A stretch of DNA of 8,574 bases from Flavobacteriales bacterium. Lineage in GTDB: Bacteria; Bacteroidota; Bacteroidia; Flavobacteriales_D; Crocinitomicaceae. The first letter of the stretch is position 1. Every line of letters begins with the position of its first letter. Of the stretch, positions 1 to 6,631 are shown one piece after another. Position numbers and translations under genes: made by a program. The notes under the pieces were generated by a model that saw only the letters and a program-made list of their open reading frames with translations, was not told the origin of the DNA and made no database searches. The stretch spans positions 1 through 8,574 of the forward strand of contig CANHBA010000088.1 in assembly GCA_947458985.1 (NCBI GenBank). The letters are read 5' to 3'.

Positions 1-1142
1 GCAATGGTACCGGAGGGGCCGCTGAGGCCTACCCAAACCAAACCAACGGGTTTTTCCGGGCTTCCACCTGTTGGGCCTGCAACACCAGTAGTGGATAAGC
101 AATAGTCAACACCCAATAGTTGGCGACCGTTAGCGGCCATTTCTATGGCTACTTCTTCGCTCACAGCTCCAAATTTGGTTAATGTATCGGTATTCACTTG
201 TGCTATTTTGACTTTTAGGTCGTTGGAATAGGTCAAAAGCGCTCCTTGGTAATAGGCTGATGCGCCAGAAATGCTAGCAATGTGTTGGGCTAATAATCCT
301 GCTGTACAGCTTTCGACGGTGCCAATGGTAGCGTTTTTATCTAGCAATTGTGCACCAAGTGCGGCTTCTAAACTGCAGTCGTCGTAACCAAAAATATGTT
401 CTGGAATACGGTGTTCCAATTCGTTAAAGAAAGCAGCTATTTGCACTTCATTTTCTTTTCCGGTATAGGAACTGAGCCTTAGTTTGACGATACCAGGGGA
501 TGGAAGGTAGGCTAAGCCCAAGCCTACAGCTCTAACGCGGTCTTCCCAGTCTGCAATTTGATCTGCTAAAAAAGACTCGCCAATACCTTGCGTATGCATG
601 GTTTTATGGTAAAGTGTAGCCCCAGCATAGCGTTGTTCAAGCAGCGGAAAGGCTTCTTCAGTCATGATGGTTTTCATTTCATACGGAACGCCGGGTAAGG
701 AAATGAAAATGACACCGTTTTGTTCAAACCACATACCCGCAGCAGTACCGCGTCTGTTTTTTAGGATTGTCGCTTTAATGGGGAGCGCAGCTTGTTGCAC
801 GTTTACTTCGAGCATTGGTTTGTTGCGGCTTGCAAAAAATCCTTCGATTTGCTCGAGGGTAGCCTGGTGGATTTCTAGCGGACTATCGAAATAAGTGGCT
901 AATGTGTATTTGGTGAGGTCGTCTTTGGTTGGGCCTAAACCTCCTGTAATGACGATGCAATTGCTGCTGGGTAAAATACCTTCGAGTGCTTTGGTAATGG
1001 CATCGGGTTTGTCTTCAATGACAAGCGCGCGTTGAACTTGGTAGCCACGGCTGGACATTTCTTGGCCTAACCAAGCTGCATTGGTGTTGATGGTTTGCCC
1101 AATGAGCAATTCGTCGCCAATGGCGAGAACTTCTACTTTCAT
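1..1142 (-). CDS. cinA: CinA-family protein (MoCF-like domain plus NMN deamidase domain), C-terminus cut by window edge
   Basis: The 380 residues visible by translation begin MKVEVLAIGDELLIGQ, the usual start of CinA. Residues 1 to about 170 form the MoaB/Mog-like (MoCF_biosynth) domain, with the ITGGLGPTKDD nucleotide-binding loop and the LPGVPYEM motif. A linker follows, then the C-terminal CinA/PncC domain from about residue 260. That domain carries VESCTAG, whose Ser278 matches the catalytic serine of nicotinamide mononucleotide amidases, and the TTGVAGPTGG loop. In the known family this domain hydrolyses the NMN amide in pyridine nucleotide recycling, and the N-terminal domain has ADP-ribose pyrophosphatase activity in some members; the historical name is competence/damage-inducible protein. 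Compared with a usual length of about 415 residues, some 35 are missing beyond base 1. The ATG overlaps the methyltransferase stop as ATGA, with no Shine-Dalgarno sequence, so coupled translation is likely. The protein is probably cytosolic. Confidence 0.95.
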   Translation of the reverse strand, partial: MKVEVLAIGDELLIGQTINTNAAWLGQEMSSRGYQVQRALVIEDKPDAITKALEGILPSSNCIVITGGLGPTKDDLTKYTLATYFDSPLEIHQATLEQIEGFFASRNKPMLEVNVQQAALPIKATILKNRRGTAAGMWFEQNGVIFISLPGVPYEMKTIMTEEAFPLLEQRYAGATLYHKTMHTQGIGESFLADQIADWEDRVRAVGLGLAYLPSPGIVKLRLSSYTGKENEVQIAAFFNELEHRIPEHIFGYDDCSLEAALGAQLLDKNATIGTVESCTAGLLAQHIASISGASAYYQGALLTYSNDLKVKIAQVNTDTLTKFGAVSEEVAIEMAANGRQLLGVDYCLSTTGVAGPTGGSPEKPVGLVWVGLSGPSGTI

Positions 1143-2572
1143 GCTTTTTTAAATTTGGCAATAGATTCGATGTGGCCGGTATGTGGAAATTGGTCCACTA
1201 AAGCATATTTTTCAAGAACATAGCCTGCATCTGTGAGGGTTGCGGCGTCGCGAGCTTGTGTAGAAGGATTACAGCTGATGTAAACGATGCTATCTGCATC
1301 GAGAGCAATGACTTTTTGAAGTGTTTTAGGTGCGATACCTGCTCTTGGAGGGTCGAGCATGATGCGCTTTATTTTTCCTTGAAAATCAGGGTATTCTCGT
1401 AGGAATTTGCCGACGTCGGCTGCAAAAAACTCAACGCTGTGGATGCCGTTTTTGGCGGCGTTTTGACGTGCATCTTCGATGGCTTTTTCTACGATATCCA
1501 CGCCAATAATGCGCACCGTTGAATTGCGCTTGGCCATCAATTGACCAATGGTACCGGTGCCGCAGAAGAGGTCCATTGCGATGTCGCCAGGTTCGAAGGG
1601 GTCTTCAAATAGGTAGTCGAGTGCTTTGTCGTAGAGGAGTTCAGCACAGGCTGGGTTGGTTTGAAAGAAACTTTCCATACTGATTTGAAAACGCAAACCA
1701 GCGAGCTCTTCTTCAATGACAGCTTGTCCAAAAACAAGCGTGGAATGTCCGTTTTCGATTTTAGCGCGGTCTGCAACGTTGTCGTTGATGGTATGCCAAA
1801 GCCCGGCAATTCTGCCTGGGTGAAGTGCTTGTATAAAATTGGCAAAAGCCTGAATGTCAAAATGTTCAATCCCTTCGTTGGAGGTGACTAAGTTGATCAA
1901 TAATTGGTCATTCAAGAAAGACTTTCGGACCACGATATGTCTGAAGAAACCCTTCTTTTGAGGCGGATGCCAGGCCGGAAGCCCGGTTTGCTGCAGAAAT
2001 ATGCGGATTTCTCTAAGTTTGTTTTCCCAGTCTTGATCGAAGAGGCCGCTCGCTTTGTTGAGGCTTTCGACCTTCCACCAAGTGCCGCGTCTTTTGAAAC
2101 CTAAGGCAAAGGCGTCGTCGAGTTCTTCGTTGGTTTGCAAATCGTGTTCGATGCACGAAAAGCTGTATTCCATTTTGTTGCGGTAGTGGTAGTGAGCGGG
2201 CGACGAAATGAAGCCATCAAATTTGTCGTTGCTGTCTTGGATGCCACTAAGGCGTGTAAACGTGGAAAGCGTACTCTCTTTTTTGTATTGTTCTTGTGTA
2301 GCAACAGGAACATGAATATAGGGGCCACCAGAAATTTCTTGAAATTCAGAAACGGTTTCGATGTCGGCGCGCTTCAGTACTTCAAGTAATTTAGCTTCGG
2401 CAAAGGTTTTGCGTTTGGTTTCTATTTTTGCCCGAACGAATTGCCCTGGAAAGGTGTTGTCTACGAATATAACAAATGGTCCTTTATCGGTTTCTAGTCT
2501 TGCAATTCCGCGGCCTCCAAAAGCGTAGTCGACAATTTGAAGGTCAATTTCTTGTGCGCGTTGTAGGGTCAT
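1139..2572 (-). CDS. rlmD: 23S rRNA (uracil-C5)-methyltransferase, RlmD/RumA family, lacking the iron-sulfur cysteines
   Basis: This is a SAM-dependent RNA m5U methyltransferase of 477 residues. An N-terminal TRAM-like RNA-binding domain (about 1-65) contains IVDYAFGGRGIAR. The catalytic domain has FFQTNP (302-307), the SAM loop DLFCGTG (334-340), GVDI (357-360), DPPRAG (408-412), the nucleophile Cys434 in YISCNPST, and Glu469 in TGHIES as the general base. The start is ATG at 2572, forming ATGA with the lpxA stop. The frame stays open a further 170 codons upstream, but that stretch lies inside lpxA and is low-complexity shadow. Family members normally bind a 4Fe-4S cluster through CxxxxxCGGC near residue 80 and a fourth Cys about 70 residues on. 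Here the equivalent stretch reads SEFQEISGGPY and the later position looks like Ala174, so the cluster is almost certainly absent. By homology the target is U1939 or U747 of 23S rRNA, but sequence alone cannot say which, and a tRNA target (TrmA-like) is not excluded. Confidence 0.93.
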   Translation of the reverse strand: MTLQRAQEIDLQIVDYAFGGRGIARLETDKGPFVIFVDNTFPGQFVRAKIETKRKTFAEAKLLEVLKRADIETVSEFQEISGGPYIHVPVATQEQYKKESTLSTFTRLSGIQDSNDKFDGFISSPAHYHYRNKMEYSFSCIEHDLQTNEELDDAFALGFKRRGTWWKVESLNKASGLFDQDWENKLREIRIFLQQTGLPAWHPPQKKGFFRHIVVRKSFLNDQLLINLVTSNEGIEHFDIQAFANFIQALHPGRIAGLWHTINDNVADRAKIENGHSTLVFGQAVIEEELAGLRFQISMESFFQTNPACAELLYDKALDYLFEDPFEPGDIAMDLFCGTGTIGQLMAKRNSTVRIIGVDIVEKAIEDARQNAAKNGIHSVEFFAADVGKFLREYPDFQGKIKRIMLDPPRAGIAPKTLQKVIALDADSIVYISCNPSTQARDAATLTDAGYVLEKYALVDQFPHTGHIESIAKFKKA

Positions 2573-3345
2573 ATCATGCCGCGAATTACGCCGTTTTCGG
2601 CTTTTTGAATAAAGCCGATGATTTCTGCTCTTAGTGGACTTTCTGCCATTGTTTCTTCTACTACCTTGATGCCTTTGGATACATTGCTGTTCTGAACATA
2701 AAGGATGCGGTAGATATCTTCGATTTCTCGTACTTGTTCTTCTGTAAAGCCGCGTCTTCTTAGGCCTACTGAATTTACTCCTGCAAATGCAAGTGGTTCT
2801 CTGGCTGCTTTCACATAAGGGGGTACGTCTTTTCGGATGAGGGAAGCACCGCCAATGAAAGCATGCTTGCCAATATGTGTAAATTGTTGGGCAGCGGCTT
2901 TGCCTTCGAGAATGGCCCAGTCGTCTATGGTGACGTGGCCTGAAAGCCCGGTGTAGCTCGCTAAAATAACGTTGTTGCCGATTTGGCAATCGTGGGCGAT
3001 GTGCACGTAGGTCATTAAGAGGCAGTTGTCGCCGATGGACGTTTTGAGTTTGTCGTTGGTGCCGCGGTGGATGGTGACACACTCGCGGATTTTAGTGTTG
3101 TTGCCGATTTCTACGGTGGTGTATTCGTTGCCGAATTTCAGATCTTGGGGTATTACGCCAACACTAGCTCCCGGGAAAACATCGCAATCTTCGCCAATTC
3201 GGGTGCCTGGATAGAGCACTGCATTGGAGTGGATGTGGCAACCGTTGCCAATAATGACATCTGGGTGAATAACAGCAAAGGGGTCAATACGCACGTTTTG
3301 ACCAATTTGGGCATCTAGAGAAACAGAAGCGAGGTTCGAAATCAT
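2569..3345 (-). CDS. lpxA: Acyl-ACP--UDP-N-acetylglucosamine O-acyltransferase
   Basis: LpxA catalyses the first step of lipid A synthesis, moving a 3-hydroxyacyl chain from ACP to the 3-OH of UDP-GlcNAc in the cytosol. The protein has 258 residues, close to E. coli LpxA (262). Residues 1-180 are left-handed beta-helix hexapeptide repeats such as IGNGCH, IGEDCD, IGDNCL and IGNNVI. The signature HIAHDC places the catalytic base at His118 (E. coli His125) and the partner histidine at His115. His137 in SGHV matches E. coli His144. The C-terminal helical domain starts after DVPPY and contains GLRRRGF. The position of E. coli Gly173, the acyl-chain ruler, is Gly166 here, so by family knowledge a long chain is expected rather than the C10 chain set by Met in Pseudomonas. 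The ATG overlaps the lpxC-fabZ stop as ATGA, and the gene's own stop overlaps the methyltransferase start. Confidence 0.98.
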   Translation of the reverse strand: MISNLASVSLDAQIGQNVRIDPFAVIHPDVIIGNGCHIHSNAVLYPGTRIGEDCDVFPGASVGVIPQDLKFGNEYTTVEIGNNTKIRECVTIHRGTNDKLKTSIGDNCLLMTYVHIAHDCQIGNNVILASYTGLSGHVTIDDWAILEGKAAAQQFTHIGKHAFIGGASLIRKDVPPYVKAAREPLAFAGVNSVGLRRRGFTEEQVREIEDIYRILYVQNSNVSKGIKVVEETMAESPLRAEIIGFIQKAENGVIRGMI

Positions 3346-4745
3346 TCTGCTTTGTCTTTGATAATTTGTGCGAGCATGCTGGCTTCTGAAACTACCTTGC
3401 CATTTACGTATGCAGTACCGGTCATTTCTACCAAACCTCTTCGAATAGGGGAGTTGAGCACGAGCTCAAATACAACGGTGTCGCCAGGGACGACTTTTTG
3501 CTTGAAGCGGACGTTGTCAATTTTCATGAAATAGGTAGAGTAGAGGTGTGGATCTTCTACTTGAGAAAGCGCGTAAATACCACCAACCTGTGCCATGGCT
3601 TCTATTTGAAGAACGCCAGGAAACACTGGGTTGCCCGGAAAATGCCCTGTAAAAATGGGTTCGTTCATGGTGATGTTTTTCACGCCGATAATTGAAGTAG
3701 GGTGAATTTCCATGATTTTGTCGACCATCAAGAATGGATAGCGGTGCGGTAGCATGCCTTCGATGTCTTGGGTGGTGTAGAGTGGGTCTTTACTGAGGTC
3801 GAATATACGGCCAGCTTGTTGTTGCTTTTTGATTTGCTCTTTGAGCACTTTGGCAAAGCGGACATTGCCCGAGTGGCCTGGGCGTGCGGCAAGAATATGT
3901 GCTTTGATGGGTTTGCCAACAAGCGCGAGGTCACCGACGATGTCGAGAAGTTTGTGGCGAGCAGGTTCGTTTTCGCATTGCAACTTGCTGCTATTGAGTA
4001 CGCCAATGCCGTCCATGCTGACTTGTAGCTTTTCTCTGCCAAGAAGATCGGCAAGTGTGTCGAGTTCTTGTTGACTGACATCTGCGCGGTCTACAAGGAC
4101 AATTGCGTTGTCGAGGTTGCCGCCTTTGATGAGGTTATTTTTAGCCAAGAACTCAAGTTCTCGGAGAAACACAAAAGTGCGACAATGGGCAATTTCTTTT
4201 TTGAATTCGCCAATGTGATACATGCTGGCGTGCTGGGTGCCAAGTACTGGCGAGTTGTAGTCTACCATGACGGTAAGGCGGTAGTTGACATCTGGAATGG
4301 CTAAGAATTCGATGCCTTTATCGAGGTCTTCCCAGGGAATGTTTTCGGTGAGTTCGAAGTATTCGCGAACGGCATCTTGTTCTTCATAGCCAACGGCTTC
4401 GATGGACTTCACAAATGGAAGTGCGCTTCCGTCCATGATTGGAATTTCGGGGCCGTTGAGTTTGATCAGGGCGTTGTCTACTTGGCAGCCGTAAAGGGCA
4501 GCAAGGACGTGTTCGGTGGTATAAACGCGCGCACCGTTTTGTTCGAGGGTAGTGCCGCGCTCGGTAGATACGACGTAATCGACATCGGCTTTGATGATGG
4601 GTTGGTTGTCGAGGTCGGTGCGTTGGAATTTATAACCGTGGTTGGCGGGTGCTGGACATATTTCTAAGCGTACTTTTTCGCCGGTATGTAAGCCAACTCC
4701 TTCGAATACGATGGCTTCTTTAATGGTGCGTTGTTGTTCTGTCAT
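3342..4745 (-). CDS. lpxC-fabZ: Bifunctional UDP-3-O-acyl-GlcNAc deacetylase / 3-hydroxyacyl-ACP dehydratase (LpxC-FabZ fusion)
   Basis: This 467-residue protein joins two enzymes. Residues 1 to about 305 are LpxC, the zinc deacetylase that commits UDP-GlcNAc derivatives to lipid A. The zinc ligands are His79 in TTEHVLAAL, His264 and Asp268 in HKLLDIVGD. Glu78 is the general base and His291 in HILAARPGHSG is the catalytic histidine. A short Lys/Gln-rich linker (about 302-312) leads into FabZ from about residue 323. FabZ is a hot-dog-fold dehydratase with MLPHRYPFLMVDKI, the catalytic His368 in GHFPGNPVFPG, and Glu382 in LQIEAMAQ. All key residues are present in both halves, so both should be active. 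The fusion is well known in Bacteroidota. FabZ consumes the same 3-hydroxyacyl-ACP that LpxA and LpxD use, so the fusion may balance fatty acid elongation against lipid A synthesis (inference). The start at 4745 forms ATGA with the lpxD stop; a weak purine stretch but no real Shine-Dalgarno lies upstream. Confidence 0.98.
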   Translation of the reverse strand: MTEQQRTIKEAIVFEGVGLHTGEKVRLEICPAPANHGYKFQRTDLDNQPIIKADVDYVVSTERGTTLEQNGARVYTTEHVLAALYGCQVDNALIKLNGPEIPIMDGSALPFVKSIEAVGYEEQDAVREYFELTENIPWEDLDKGIEFLAIPDVNYRLTVMVDYNSPVLGTQHASMYHIGEFKKEIAHCRTFVFLRELEFLAKNNLIKGGNLDNAIVLVDRADVSQQELDTLADLLGREKLQVSMDGIGVLNSSKLQCENEPARHKLLDIVGDLALVGKPIKAHILAARPGHSGNVRFAKVLKEQIKKQQQAGRIFDLSKDPLYTTQDIEGMLPHRYPFLMVDKIMEIHPTSIIGVKNITMNEPIFTGHFPGNPVFPGVLQIEAMAQVGGIYALSQVEDPHLYSTYFMKIDNVRFKQKVVPGDTVVFELVLNSPIRRGLVEMTGTAYVNGKVVSEASMLAQIIKDKAE

Positions 4746-5791
4746 GCTTCTTTATTTTTCAGCAGCTCTTTGAGTTGGTTTTCTAAATCGTAAATTTTGT
4801 TGATCAGGCCCGGTAATTTCCGAAAGCCAAAATGGGAGCGCTTGTAATCATTAATTGGAATGGCCGGTGTGCCCATGAGGGTGTCGGCTTTTTTGACTGT
4901 GGATGGGATGCCGGATTGCGCCACAATTTTGGTGTGGTCTGCAATGCTGAGATGCCCGGCAATGCCTGTTTGGCCGCCGATCATGACGTGTTTGCCAATT
5001 TTGGCCGAGCCTGCAATGCCTACTTGCGCGGCCATCACCGTATGCTGATCGATGTCTACGTTGTGTGCAATTTGGCACAAGTTGTCTATTTTGACGCCTT
5101 TTCTGATGAAGGTGGATCCCATGGTGGCGCGGTCTATGCTGCAATTGGATCCGATTTCGACGTCGTCTTCAATGACGACATTGCCGATTTGTGGGATTTT
5201 GCTGAATACACCATTTTCGTCTGGGGCAAATCCAAAGCCATCTGAACCAATGACGGTGCCGGCGTGAACAACGCAGCGCGCCCCGACGCGGCAATCTTTG
5301 TAGATGCTCACCGAAGGGTAAATTGTGGTGTTGTCACCGATAATTGTGTGTTCTTGGATGACAACATGGGGGTGAATTTGGCAATTAGCGCCGATTTGCA
5401 CATTGGCTCCAATATATGCAAAAGCGCCGATATAGACGTTTTCGCCAATTTGAGCGCTTTCGTGAATGAAGGAGGGCTGTTCAATGACCGCTTCTTTTTT
5501 GTTCATGCTGTCGTAGAGTGCCAAAAGCTGCGCAAAGCAAGCGTAGGCATCGGCAACCTTTACGAGGGTGAGTGTGGATGGAAGCGCCTTGGATGGCACA
5601 AAGGTTTGGTTGACAATGCAAATGCTTGAGCCGGTGGTGTAGATGTAGGGCTCGTATTTTGGATTGGAAAGAAAGCTCAGCGCACCGGTCTGGCCTTCTT
5701 CGATTTTAGCCAAGCTACTAACGGAGACGTCGGGGTTGCCGGTAACTTCACCGTTGAGTAATCCAGCAATTTGCGCGGCTGTAAATTCCAT
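4742..5791 (-). CDS. lpxD: UDP-3-O-(3-hydroxyacyl)glucosamine N-acyltransferase
   Basis: LpxD adds the N-linked 3-hydroxyacyl chain to the LpxC product, giving UDP-2,3-diacylglucosamine in the cytosol. The protein has 349 residues, near the family norm. Residues 1 to about 100 form the uridine-binding N-terminal domain, with the typical LSFLSNPKYEPYI. Residues 105-300 are beta-helix hexapeptide repeats. IGSDGFGFAPD (181-191) is a family signature. The catalytic His243 lies in QIAHNV (E. coli His239), and His280 in AGHL matches E. coli His276. A C-terminal helix with heptad-like leucines (about 328-345) fits the trimer-forming tail. This is the first gene of the five-gene ATGA-linked run. An 86-bp gap precedes it, and a TAACTTTG box ends four bases before the ATG. 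LpxA and LpxD are distant paralogues; the N-terminal domain and IAHNV identify this one as LpxD. Confidence 0.98.
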   Translation of the reverse strand: MEFTAAQIAGLLNGEVTGNPDVSVSSLAKIEEGQTGALSFLSNPKYEPYIYTTGSSICIVNQTFVPSKALPSTLTLVKVADAYACFAQLLALYDSMNKKEAVIEQPSFIHESAQIGENVYIGAFAYIGANVQIGANCQIHPHVVIQEHTIIGDNTTIYPSVSIYKDCRVGARCVVHAGTVIGSDGFGFAPDENGVFSKIPQIGNVVIEDDVEIGSNCSIDRATMGSTFIRKGVKIDNLCQIAHNVDIDQHTVMAAQVGIAGSAKIGKHVMIGGQTGIAGHLSIADHTKIVAQSGIPSTVKKADTLMGTPAIPINDYKRSHFGFRKLPGLINKIYDLENQLKELLKNKEA

Positions 5792-5877
5792 AAGTCAAAG
5801 TTAAAAAAACCTATGGCAAGGAAGTGGTGAATACACCTTACTTTTAAACAATTTTGCAATAAAAAGTGTGAATTATA
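5792..5877 (-). promoter_or_regulatory. Intergenic region upstream of lpxD with a possible Bacteroidota promoter
   Basis: This 86-bp A/T-rich gap is the only sizeable non-coding space ahead of the lpx run and the natural place for its promoter. On the minus strand, TAACTTTG (5803-5796) matches all fixed positions of the Bacteroidota -7 consensus TAnnTTTG. No TTG lies at the expected 19-21-base spacing: the nearest, at 5819-5817, gives only 13. If the box is used, transcription would start at or next to the lpxD ATG, giving a nearly leaderless message. An imperfect hairpin also occurs at 5843-5822 (AAGT, a two-base bulge AA, GGTG, loop TATT, CACCACTT), and a run of seven T ends at 5803. The hairpin and T-run are 12 bases apart, so this is at best a weak terminator for the upstream gene. 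Promoter function is an inference. Confidence 0.35.
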
Positions 5878-6597
5878 CTAAAAGTGGAGGCGTTCTTCGC
5901 TGATACTGTAAACTTTGATCTTGTCTTTGTACCAAATGCAGGTAGCCGTAACCTGAAGCCTAGGGCGCAAGGTTGGTCGAAATTGAAAGACATGAACGGG
6001 TCTTGGTTGTTCATTGAGCCTCGATTTTTGGTATTCAAAGAATCCACTCAAAAGTTCTTTTTGAAGTTGGATATCGTTGTTTATGCCGAGCGCGCGAAGG
6101 TGCTCTTTGATGCCCGGGCTTGTGTCGGAATAAACTAAATTTTTGTTTTTGGGTGCATGTACTATTCCGGCGCCGTAAGCAGTACCTTTTCTATTTTTTA
6201 GCGCTTTTTTGAGCACTTTAACACTGCGTACAAACGGAATGAATTCGACAACGAAGCTTTCGTCGGTCATGCGGGCCAAGCAATGCGCTTCTTTGTTGTT
6301 ACCGTCTGTAAAAGTGAGGTCATAGACTTTGTGACGGCCGCTGCGGATGCTTTTGGTAAAGGAGATGTCTGCGTCTTGGATCAGTCTGTAAAACTTTTTA
6401 TCGTTGAGTTTGTGGTCGTTGTAAAAAGTACGTACATCTCGGTTATCGATGATCCAAATGCGCTTATTGATGGCTTCTTTGACGCGGTTTTCAGGCATCC
6501 AGCTACAACCTCTGGTATTGAATATACCGAAAGTAAGAATGAGGCCGAGTCCGAAACCTAGGCCGTAATAACGAAGTCTTCTCCAGAATGATTCCAT
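5878..6597 (-). CDS. Hypothetical membrane-anchored protein, 239 residues
   Basis: I do not firmly recognise this gene. The N-terminus is basic (Arg6, Arg7, Arg9), followed by one hydrophobic, glycine-rich segment (about 10-27, YYGLGFGLGLILTFGIF). The motif NTRGCSWMPENRV (28-39) comes next, then a soluble region of about 200 residues. The positive-inside rule suggests a short cytoplasmic tail and a periplasmic body. Cys31 is not in a lipobox (preceded by TRG), so a lipoprotein is unlikely. From memory, residues 1 to about 120 resemble the layout of small single-pass Bacteroidota proteins, some annotated as DUF4258-like: membrane helix, cysteine motif, a D..F...I..ADI.F pattern, then a beta-rich stretch VYDLTFTDG and VVEFI. 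The C-terminal 110 residues look like an extra domain, with RPVHVFQFRPTLRPRLQV and IWYKDKIKVYSI suggesting beta strands. No catalytic motif is apparent. The ATG at 6597 is needed to keep the membrane helix; the next Met is 34. It lies between trxA and lpxD, separated from both by non-coding DNA. Confidence 0.85.
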   Translation of the reverse strand: MESFWRRLRYYGLGFGLGLILTFGIFNTRGCSWMPENRVKEAINKRIWIIDNRDVRTFYNDHKLNDKKFYRLIQDADISFTKSIRSGRHKVYDLTFTDGNNKEAHCLARMTDESFVVEFIPFVRSVKVLKKALKNRKGTAYGAGIVHAPKNKNLVYSDTSPGIKEHLRALGINNDIQLQKELLSGFFEYQKSRLNEQPRPVHVFQFRPTLRPRLQVTATCIWYKDKIKVYSISEERLHF

Positions 6598-6602
6598 GGC
6601 AT

Positions 6603-6627
6603 AAAAAAAGGGAGTGACCTCCCTTTT
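6603..6627 (-). terminator. Intrinsic terminator after trxA
   Basis: On the minus strand the sequence reads AAAAGGGAG, loop GTCA, CTCCCTTTT, then further T. This is a perfect 9-bp stem (6627-6619 with 6614-6606) and a seven-T run (6609-6603), four bases after the trxA TAA codon. It is a textbook rho-independent terminator for trxA. It ends only five bases before the ATG of the next gene at 6597, so that gene must be expressed by read-through or from a start site inside or just after the hairpin. Confidence 0.85.
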
Positions 6628-6631
6628 AAAT

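Noticed and set aside
2573..3082. A 170-codon upstream extension of the methyltransferase reading frame
   Set aside because: It lies wholly inside lpxA in another frame, is rich in Arg, His, Ser and Pro with no family similarity, and the true start at 2572 gives a standard-length enzyme with a TRAM-like start and an ATGA junction.
2569..5791. Repeated hexapeptide-like motifs in lpxA and lpxD as possible DNA repeats or a recent duplication
   Set aside because: The repeats are the beta-helix turns of the LpxA/LpxD acyltransferase fold; the two genes are ancient paralogues and the DNA is not closely repeated.
6499..6513. Cys31 of the 239-residue protein as a lipoprotein attachment site
   Set aside because: The residues before it are Asn-Thr-Arg-Gly, which do not fit a lipobox, and the hydrophobic segment ends four residues earlier, fitting a membrane anchor better.
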